This document shows, in pieces, positions 1 through 5,043 of a DNA stretch of 25,606 nucleotides (its first letter is position 1; each line of letters starts with the position of its first letter). The position numbers and the translations under genes are program-made. Under the pieces are notes generated by a model, which did no database searches, was not told the origin of the DNA, and saw only the letters and a list, made by a program, of their open reading frames with translations. The DNA lies in the NCBI GenBank assembly GCA_963626555.1, contig CAVFXQ010000035.1, forward strand, positions 1-25,606. Reading direction: 5' to 3'. This DNA comes from UBA1181 sp963626555. GTDB lineage: Bacteria > Bacteroidota > Bacteroidia > Bacteroidales > Paludibacteraceae.

Positions 1-24
1 AAATTCTGATACCGTCTATAAAAC

Positions 25-57
25 GATGGGAAAGATGTAATAATGATTTTTCCCATC
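25..57. terminator. Hairpin, likely terminator at the end of the left operon
   Basis: A perfect 9-bp inverted repeat (GATGGGAAA at 25-33, TTTCCCATC at 49-57) encloses a 15-nt loop. Read on the minus strand it is followed by CGTTTTAT, and on the plus strand by TTCTTG, so it could serve either direction. It lies about 200 bp past the last gene of the minus-strand operon. A gene beyond the left edge could also use it. Confidence 0.5.
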
Positions 58-122
58 TTCTTGTACACTCAGAACTTAGTCTACACACAAATATAGACAG
101 AATCTATCATTTTACCCCCCCC

Positions 123-146
123 ATTTTATGTTTTACAACATAAAAT
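123..146. repeat. Perfect AT-rich hairpin next to a C8 tract
   Basis: ATTTTATGTT (123-132) and AACATAAAAT (137-146) are exact inverted repeats around the loop TTAC. A run of eight C bases (115-122) abuts the left arm. It lies in the gene-free stretch downstream of the minus-strand operon and may be an auxiliary terminator. No other role is visible. Confidence 0.45.
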
Positions 147-208
147 AAATAATACTTTGACAATCAAACGATTAAAGGATTGTAAATTTTAATTTTTTGC
201 CTTTTCAG

Positions 209-224
209 AATTTTATATAAAATT
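209..224. repeat. 16-bp perfect palindrome
   Basis: AATTTTATATAAAATT reads the same on both strands. It sits 31 bp past the stop codon of the last gene in the minus-strand operon. It could be a protein-binding site, or chance in AT-rich DNA. Confidence 0.3.
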
Positions 225-255
225 ATTAACAAACAGCAATTCGTCTTCTTTCTAT

Positions 256-1032
256 CTATATCAAAACACCATTTTTACCCCGAGGACGATTGGTCCAAGG
301 AAGCGTAACAACATACTGCGAAGGAGCCATAGCAAGAATATCCGCCTTAATGAGTACCTCATCGATACCCATATATTTTTCAAATATGGCATTTACATCC
401 CAATAGAGAGATTTTGCAGTTAGTGCAATTACAGTTAAGTTCCCACCGTTATGAAATCCAACATGAAGAAGCGTTGAATCCTCCATAATCTCCCTTCTGA
501 TATATATCTTCCCTTGTGTATCATTTTTATAGGTTTTCAGTATATCAAAAAGTTTCTTTACATCAAGGGTTTCTACCTTTTCGTAATGAATTTTCTCTTG
601 TGGCATCAAGTCAACATTGAGACTGAAATCATCACATTCTTTCATCATCTCTTCAAGCTTTCCTGTTTCGTCATAGACCAAACCACAATTAGTCCTATTC
701 AATTCTCTTACCAAAGATTCATTGAACAAAAAAAGGACATCTTCATCTAACATCTCGGCAATAAAGAGTGAGAAATTGTCGAATTGCACACCGTCCGAAC
801 TAAAACCGACATAGATAAAATAAGCATCATCATCTTTTATCACTTCAAAGAAAACTGACCGCGCATTTGTGCCAATATTACTCACAAGATGAAAGAGTCG
901 TTTTCGATTGAGTGTGTTAAATTCAGACGTTCGTATGTCAATATCATCTCCATCAATAAATTTTTTCCTGATTGTTTTTTGATAGTTTTCAAGTCTCGTT
1001 TTCTCAGACTCCTTCCACTGTTTGAATCTCAT
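256..1032 (-). CDS. Unknown protein with two copies of the locus-specific module
   Basis: A 258-residue soluble protein of no family I recognise, starting at ATG. It has no signal peptide or membrane helix. It contains an internal duplication. Residues about 38-110 (TLNRKRLFHLV, then SVFFEVI, then FIYVGFSSDG, ending VLFLFNESLV) align with residues about 153-228 (TLDVKKLFDIL, KIYIRREI, LLHVGFHNGG, ending IFEKYMGIDEVLI). The same pattern recurs in the small proteins encoded upstream at 3555-4064 and 4072-4506. The N-terminal 30 residues are charged and helical. It is the last gene of the minus-strand run, 67 bp after the AAA+ ATPase gene, and is probably co-transcribed with it. Function is unknown; the shared module and position suggest it works with the ATPase or the other module proteins. 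Confidence 0.85.
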   Translation of the reverse strand: MRFKQWKESEKTRLENYQKTIRKKFIDGDDIDIRTSEFNTLNRKRLFHLVSNIGTNARSVFFEVIKDDDAYFIYVGFSSDGVQFDNFSLFIAEMLDEDVLFLFNESLVRELNRTNCGLVYDETGKLEEMMKECDDFSLNVDLMPQEKIHYEKVETLDVKKLFDILKTYKNDTQGKIYIRREIMEDSTLLHVGFHNGGNLTVIALTAKSLYWDVNAIFEKYMGIDEVLIKADILAMAPSQYVVTLPWTNRPRGKNGVLI

Positions 1033-1099
1033 AAAATTTCATCTTATAATATCTATACCACTGAAAAATATTCAACGATAATGGCTTAATATATTTATT

Positions 1100-2383
1100 T
1101 TATTTTCTCTTCTTTCCTTTTTTCTTTCCAAAGCTCTGATTTCGCTTTTTCCTTTCAGCCTCAACGGCGGAATCCTCTTCTATTTTGTTTCGGATGGCAT
1201 TGGCGATTTTCGCCTTTCGGAGGTTTTGCTCTTCTGCCTTCAGATTGTCGAATTCAGTTTTCTTCTTTTGAAGAGCTGATTTCAAATCGTCTAAGGAGAA
1301 GAGTGCATTCTCGTCGCCTGCCTTGTCTAAGAGCATGGAAAGTATCGCACCTTTGATTTCACGACCAGAGAAGTCTTCGATGAGATCTGCCGCCTCCAAA
1401 AGTTCATCGTGGGTGAAACGGTGTTCCATTGGCAATTTTGAAGGGAGCATCTTGTCGATGATGGTGGCTCGGGCCTCTCGATCGGGTAAGTCAAAGCGAA
1501 TGTGAGCAAGGATGCGCGACTCAAACGCCGGGTCGTAGTTTGTTACAAGATTGGTGGCAAAAATCACCACCCCCTCAAACTCCTCCAAGAGAATAAGCAT
1601 CTGGCTGCGCAACGAGTTGACAGACTGCTCTGAACCTTGCGTCACGTTGTGAATACGCTTCCCGAGGAACGAATCTGCCTCATCAAAGAAGAGTACAGAA
1701 TCCATCTGCTTGGCTGTTTCAAACGCTTTCATAAGGTTTTTAGGAGACTCGCCCATAAACTTCGACTCTATATCCGCATAGTTGACGCATAGAATCTTCT
1801 TTCCCAACTTATTCGCAATGGCATGCGCCGACATCGTTTTCCCCGTTCCCGGGAGGCCGAAGAAATTAAGGATGCTCTTCGGTTTCGGGTCCACCTCTGA
1901 AAAGCCCCAAGTATCGTAAACCAGATTGCGATGTTGAATGCTGTTCAGACTATTGTAGATAGCCTGCCGAGTGGTGTCGGGCAATATAATTTGGTCGAAT
2001 GTATAGCGAGGTGTCTGCGGAATGAAGACAGAAGCAGACTCTTCTGGCGACTGACTTTTTTTCTCATTCTGCTGTTTTTTCTCCTCTGCCTTCTGAAATT
2101 GTAGAACCAACTCTACCGTTACAGTTTCCGAATCAAACTCAAAATTACGACGAACATAATCACGCACCACATTTCGTACTTCCAAACTATCCTTTATTTC
2201 AACATCTGCATTGCTGGTGAACGAGAACGGTGCATCTTTTCGATTCATCACCGTCCAAACTGGTGTTACCTCCAACATTGGATACTTCTCCTTCAAAGTA
2301 GGAATGTATTCTTGCAATTTCTTCTCAAAATCTTCGAGATAGCACAACTGCGCTTTATTCAATTTGTCTGTTTTATAAATCAT
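1100..2383 (-). CDS. AAA+ ATPase, classical AAA type, with basic C-terminal tail
   Basis: A 427-residue protein with a single ATPase domain at about residues 130-375. Walker A is GLPGTGKT (176-183), Walker B is VLFFDEAD (230-237) and sensor 1 is N278 in FATNL. A candidate arginine finger is R290 in AFESRI, and the helical subdomain carries SGREIKGA (339-346). The aromatic pore-loop region near KFMGESPKN (208-216) and the overall order fit the FtsH/Cdc48/spastin-like classical AAA group, whose members form hexamers that remodel or unfold proteins. Residues 1-130 form an alpha/beta N-domain I do not recognise, followed by a charged linker (about 99-118). The C-terminus is a charged helix ending in a Lys/Arg-rich tail (411-427). 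There is no FtsH protease domain or membrane helix. It sits 36 bp after the small membrane protein gene and 67 bp before the last gene of the run, embedded among paralogous small proteins. Its substrate is unknown; those neighbours are the natural candidates. Confidence 0.9.
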   Translation of the reverse strand: MIYKTDKLNKAQLCYLEDFEKKLQEYIPTLKEKYPMLEVTPVWTVMNRKDAPFSFTSNADVEIKDSLEVRNVVRDYVRRNFEFDSETVTVELVLQFQKAEEKKQQNEKKSQSPEESASVFIPQTPRYTFDQIILPDTTRQAIYNSLNSIQHRNLVYDTWGFSEVDPKPKSILNFFGLPGTGKTMSAHAIANKLGKKILCVNYADIESKFMGESPKNLMKAFETAKQMDSVLFFDEADSFLGKRIHNVTQGSEQSVNSLRSQMLILLEEFEGVVIFATNLVTNYDPAFESRILAHIRFDLPDREARATIIDKMLPSKLPMEHRFTHDELLEAADLIEDFSGREIKGAILSMLLDKAGDENALFSLDDLKSALQKKKTEFDNLKAEEQNLRKAKIANAIRNKIEEDSAVEAERKKRNQSFGKKKGKKRK

Positions 2384-2419
2384 AATTATGTCATTTTCAA
2401 ATAGTTAATAAAATTTATC

Positions 2420-2686
2420 TTACACATAAATCACTTGACCCTTCTTAACGGACGAACTTACCCCTTCACTTGACTCAATCTTCATGTCTTCCAAATGTTT
2501 GTTTTGTTTGCCGTAAATTCCAACGTTCACTGCTTTTTCCTTGGCCTCTTTAATCTCGATTTTGAACGCTTCTGGAACTTTCTCTCTGACCGTATCTTTG
2601 ATAGTGTCACTGGTAATTTTGACATATATCTTAACCGCAACCGCAAAAAGACCAATGAGAGAAGGCACTAACCAAAATGGGAACAT
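2420..2686 (-). CDS. Small single-pass membrane protein of the AAA+ locus
   Basis: An 88-residue protein from ATG at 2686; a TTG three codons earlier (2693-2695) is in frame but less likely. Residues about 3-20 form one hydrophobic helix (FPFWLVPSLIGLFAVAVKIY). A charged segment follows (IKEAKEKAV), with a short tail ending GQVIYV. The tail (VNVGIYGKQNKHLEDMKI then GQVIYV) is a weak match to the C-terminal module of the two genes upstream, where the end is NEIVVLN. It lies 12 bp after the preceding gene and 36 bp before the ATPase gene. No known family is apparent. It could be a membrane anchor for the system, which is inference. Confidence 0.75.
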   Translation of the reverse strand: MFPFWLVPSLIGLFAVAVKIYVKITSDTIKDTVREKVPEAFKIEIKEAKEKAVNVGIYGKQNKHLEDMKIESSEGVSSSVKKGQVIYV

Positions 2687-2698
2687 ACGCTTCAATAT

Positions 2699-3139
2699 TT
2701 AATTCAACACGACAATCTCATTATCACCAATCACTTTGAGGAGCTTCGCATCCAACGAATCTGCGTAGATGTAGACTCCATAGACGATAGACTCTTTTTT
2801 CTCATCATAGACGGCACAGAAAATGGACACCTTTTCGGCTTTTTCTTCAACATTCTTTGGCAAATCTTGTATGTTTTGCGACTTGAAATAAGTCTTCACA
2901 AGTTCTGAAATCTTTGAGCCTTTAGCGATAAACGGAACATCACATTTAGGATCTAAGAGCAAAGATTTGAACAAGTCGACAACTGTGGAAAGCGTCAATT
3001 CACCCTCTACATTCTTCATCTCATAATTTTTAAGCTGTTCAACGATTTGTTTCCTCTGTTTGTTACGACAGACCAACCATATAGCAACACAGACGACAAC
3101 AACGACAATCAATATCCATATTACAGTATTCATAGTCAT
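2699..3139 (-). CDS. Membrane-anchored module protein with LLLDPKxDVPFIA motif
   Basis: A 146-residue protein. Residues about 5-24 are a strongly hydrophobic helix (VIWILIVVVVVCVAIWLVC) followed by a basic stretch (RNKQRKQ), so the body is predicted to lie in the cytoplasm. Residues 60-72 (LLLDPKCDVPFIA) nearly repeat residues 39-51 of the protein encoded just upstream. The last 45 residues (VSIFCAVYDEKKESIVYG... IGDNEIVVLN) form the shared C-terminal module of this locus. ATG at 3139 is used; a second ATG two codons later (3133) is equally possible. The spacing of 6 bp upstream and 12 bp downstream points to one transcript. The family is not recognised and the function is unknown. Confidence 0.85.
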   Translation of the reverse strand: MTMNTVIWILIVVVVVCVAIWLVCRNKQRKQIVEQLKNYEMKNVEGELTLSTVVDLFKSLLLDPKCDVPFIAKGSKISELVKTYFKSQNIQDLPKNVEEKAEKVSIFCAVYDEKKESIVYGVYIYADSLDAKLLKVIGDNEIVVLN

Positions 3140-3145
3140 TCAATT

Positions 3146-3478
3146 TTAATTCAACACTACGATTTCATTATTACCCATCACGCTACGTGTTGTTTCATCA
3201 TAATCTTTTGCATCAACCCTCTCAAGATTGGTAATGACTTCTCTCTGTTCATCGTAAACACCTTTGAAAAGTCCTACATTCTTAACAGGGGCGTTTTTCA
3301 GCTTCTCCTTGAAAACTTTTGCATCCGCGATGAAAGGCACATCCTTTTTAGGATCCAACAAGAGATCTTTGAACCAGTTCACAACATCTGCTGCAAAATT
3401 CAACACCCTATCAATCACCTTTACAATGAAATTCTTAATGTAGGCGAATGCCGATTTAATCAATTCTATCAGTTCCAT
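3146..3478 (-). CDS. Small module protein with amphipathic N-terminus and LLLDPKxDVPFIA motif
   Basis: A 110-residue protein from ATG at 3478. An in-frame GTG at 3505 would add nine AT-codon residues and looks less likely. Residues 1-35 form long hydrophobic to amphipathic helices (ELIELIKSAFAYIKNFIVKV) that could associate with a membrane, though there is no clean membrane span. Residues 39-51 (LLLDPKKDVPFIA) match the downstream neighbour with one difference in 13. The C-terminus (VGLFKGVYDEQREVI ... MGNNEIVVLN) matches the same neighbour's C-terminal module. The two genes are 6 bp apart and are evidently old tandem duplicates with different N-termini. Function is unknown. Confidence 0.85.
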   Translation of the reverse strand: MELIELIKSAFAYIKNFIVKVIDRVLNFAADVVNWFKDLLLDPKKDVPFIADAKVFKEKLKNAPVKNVGLFKGVYDEQREVITNLERVDAKDYDETTRSVMGNNEIVVLN

Positions 3479-3554
3479 AATATTTTTATTTATTTTGTTT
3501 AACACTAAATAGTATTTGCTATAATAGCATAATACTATATTTTCTGCTTTTTTA

Positions 3555-4064
3555 TTAGTACTTTGACAATTCTTTTAAATGTTTCACATACTTTGATGAG
3601 TCGTCAAGGATTTCTATCTCTTCGACTATCACCTCTAAATGGCAATCAATGGATTTTTCGGATGATTCATCAAAAATCTCTCTCTCGCCTCCCTTTTTGA
3701 ACAATAGTTGCATATCATTACTCATGTATTTAATTTTTACTGCAACAATATTGCCAATGGGGTTAGAACCATCTGTGAAACCAGCATAAACAATCGTTTG
3801 ATAAGGTTTCCTCACTTTCCAAAAGAAGACCTCCTTTGCGTTCCCAGGATTGCTTGATTTCACCTGCTTGAAAAAGGAATCCATCTCAAGAGTACCTTCT
3901 ACTTCAGAGAATGTTTCTCGCTTTGAATTTTCTCTTACATACTCCTTAATTCTTTTCTCCTTATCATTCGCCTCCACCTTTTTTTCCATAAGAGAAAAAC
4001 GCATATCCTCTGGTAAGGGTCGTCTGCAAATAACACCCATCGGTTCTAATAAAGGAATTTTCAT
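3555..4064 (-). CDS. Unknown soluble module protein
   Basis: A 169-residue protein with no signal or membrane segment, starting at ATG 7 bp after the preceding gene. Residues 1-50 are charged and probably helical (KKVEANDKEKRIKEYVREN). Residues about 54-130 carry the shared module: VEGTLEMDSFFKQV, then EVFFWKV (78-84), then IVYAGFTDGS (91-100), then a helix ending MQLLFKKGG. They align with both copies in the protein at 256-1032. The C-terminal 40 residues are acidic (VIVEEIEILDDSS). The next gene downstream begins after a 76-bp gap. No known family is recognised. Confidence 0.82.
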   Translation of the reverse strand: MKIPLLEPMGVICRRPLPEDMRFSLMEKKVEANDKEKRIKEYVRENSKRETFSEVEGTLEMDSFFKQVKSSNPGNAKEVFFWKVRKPYQTIVYAGFTDGSNPIGNIVAVKIKYMSNDMQLLFKKGGEREIFDESSEKSIDCHLEVIVEEIEILDDSSKYVKHLKELSKY

Positions 4065-4071
4065 ACCGTTA

Positions 4072-4506
4072 TTATTTTAGAATTACCAAATCCTCATTTC
4101 CGAATAACTGAAGCACTTCTGCGTTTACTGCCATCGCCTTGATGGTGATGAATCGATTTTTTAGAGCATCAATTAATTCACCATCCTTACCATAGGCAAG
4201 ACTGACGATTACGCAATCGTTCTCTGATTTCTTCCAAGCATAGACCTCATCTGCACCCTCAACGATGTTCTCTGTCGCCATAGACAACAATTTTTCTCTT
4301 TCAAGCATCTCCAACTCCGTATAGACGAAATTTTCAGACGGTGTTTTTTCAATCTTTTCTTTAAACTCATTCCAAGCTGTTTGTGCATCTTGTTTAATCT
4401 CCGCACCATTGGATTTTAACTCCGCCATAACAGCAGGAATCACTTCTGCAGAAAGAGATGTTACAAACTCTTTCACATACTTCAAAAAAGCGGTTTGTCC
4501 TTCCAT
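4072..4506 (-). CDS. Unknown module protein, first gene of the AAA+ operon
   Basis: A 144-residue protein. I chose ATG at 4506; a TTG eight codons upstream (4530) is in frame but would add only a Lys-rich stretch. Residues 1-55 are helical (FVTSLSAEVIPAVMAEL, then AQTAWNEFKEKIEK). The shared module spans about 63-144: ELEMLEREKLLSM, DEVYAWKK (87-93), VIVSLAYGKDG, and the end AEVLQLFGNEDLVILK. That end lines up with AKLLKVIGDNEIVVLN in the protein at 2699-3139. It heads the run, with a leader of about 180 bp between it and the strong terminator at 4690-4725, so the operon promoter is probably in that leader. Function is unknown. Confidence 0.82.
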   Translation of the reverse strand: MEGQTAFLKYVKEFVTSLSAEVIPAVMAELKSNGAEIKQDAQTAWNEFKEKIEKTPSENFVYTELEMLEREKLLSMATENIVEGADEVYAWKKSENDCVIVSLAYGKDGELIDALKNRFITIKAMAVNAEVLQLFGNEDLVILK

Positions 4507-4549
4507 TTTAAATGTTTTTTTCGTTTTCAATTAAGTTATCTATCTCACT

Positions 4550-4581
4550 GTCCTTTTGTTTGGACAAGACAAAGAAAGGAC
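4550..4581. repeat. Imperfect inverted repeat in the operon leader
   Basis: GTCCTTTTGTTTG (4550-4562) and CAAAGAAAGGAC (4570-4581) form an imperfect hairpin 44 bp upstream of the first ATG of the minus-strand operon. A smaller alternative hairpin, TGTCC (4549-4553) with GGACA (4562-4566), overlaps it. It could be an operator or a leader RNA structure. No clear TAnnTTTG promoter was found nearby. Confidence 0.3.
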
Positions 4582-4689
4582 TAAAAATCGGAGAAGGACA
4601 GAATTTTAAAGACTCAAATGAGAAAATTTACACGTCGTCAATCCTTTTTGTAGTATCATACAAAACAGTTACAAGTTTCATAAAACCAT

Positions 4690-4725
4690 AAAAAAAGCGA
4701 CAAATGTTTCTTTACATCTACCGCT
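4690..4725 (-). terminator. Strong rho-independent terminator, minus strand
   Basis: On the minus strand AGCGGTAGATGT (4725-4714) pairs with ACATTTGTCGCT (4707-4696) over 12 positions, counting G-U wobbles, around the loop AAAGAA. Seven T bases follow directly. It would stop transcripts arriving from HTCS 1 or from the putative RNA at 4748-4964, and so separates them from the AAA+ operon. Confidence 0.75.
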
Positions 4726-4747
4726 TCTATATTTCCGTGAAACATAA

Positions 4748-4784
4748 CAAAGGCGCATTACCTAAAAAAAATAATGCGCCTTTG
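4748..4784. terminator. Long hairpin, probable terminator
   Basis: CAAAGGCGCATTA (4748-4760) and TAATGCGCCTTTG (4772-4784) are perfect 13-bp inverted repeats with an 11-nt loop rich in A (T on the minus strand). On the minus strand TTATGTTT follows, so the tail is moderately T-rich. It forms a tandem pair with the terminator at 4690-4725. Confidence 0.6.
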
Positions 4785-4964
4785 ATTTTCCATAAGTTAA
4801 AGTTTAGACGTATGAATAAAACTAACCGAACATTATGCTACTTTGTGTAATAGGTTTTAAGTAAAATCGTCTGTACTTTGCTACTCCCTCCTGTCTTAGG
4901 AGTTTCATTTTAAGATTCTACGTCTGTCTTTAATATCCTAACTTGTTGGTCGTTCGCTAACGAC
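4748..4964 (-). ncRNA. Candidate structured RNA in the 4507-5043 spacer
   Basis: The spacer of more than 500 bp holds no convincing open frame but has nested inverted repeats. From the 5' end on the minus strand these are GTCGTT-AGCG-AACGAC (4964-4949) and a long-range pairing of AAGTTA (4944-4939) with TAACTT (4799-4794). Inside that, AGACGTA (4925-4919) pairs with TACGTCT (4812-4806), enclosing a hairpin CTCCT-loop-AGGAG (4902-4888). The region ends in the 13-bp hairpin at 4748-4784. A CAACTTTGC sequence just upstream (near 4967-4976) weakly resembles a Bacteroidetes -7 element. Size and closing-stem layout recall 6S-like RNA, but I cannot assign a family. Strand and ends are inferred. Confidence 0.35.
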
Positions 4965-5043
4965 ATTGCAAAGTTGCGAATTTCACCACCAACCTACTAT
5001 GAATAAATCGGCAAACGTTAGTAAATATTGTGCAAAAACAGAA

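Noticed and set aside
3047..3502. Plus-strand open frame of 151 codons
   Set aside because: It lies antisense across two module genes whose proteins align with each other. Its own translation is Ile/His/Asn-rich and resembles no protein.
256..4506. AAA+ operon as a contractile injection system or type VI secretion locus
   Set aside because: Those loci often include an AAA ATPase, but no sheath, tube, baseplate, spike or tape-measure gene is present here.
256..4506. AAA+ operon as a known anti-phage defence system
   Set aside because: No nuclease, cyclase, protease, reverse transcriptase or methylase motif is visible in the partner proteins. Defence remains possible but has no positive evidence.
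4507..4530. TTG start at 4530 for the first operon gene
   Set aside because: It adds only a Lys/Thr-rich octapeptide before a well-placed ATG at 4506.
4507..5043. tRNA gene or attachment site in the spacer
   Set aside because: No cloverleaf, T-loop GTTCRANNC pattern or flanking integrase was found; the hairpins do not fit a tRNA.
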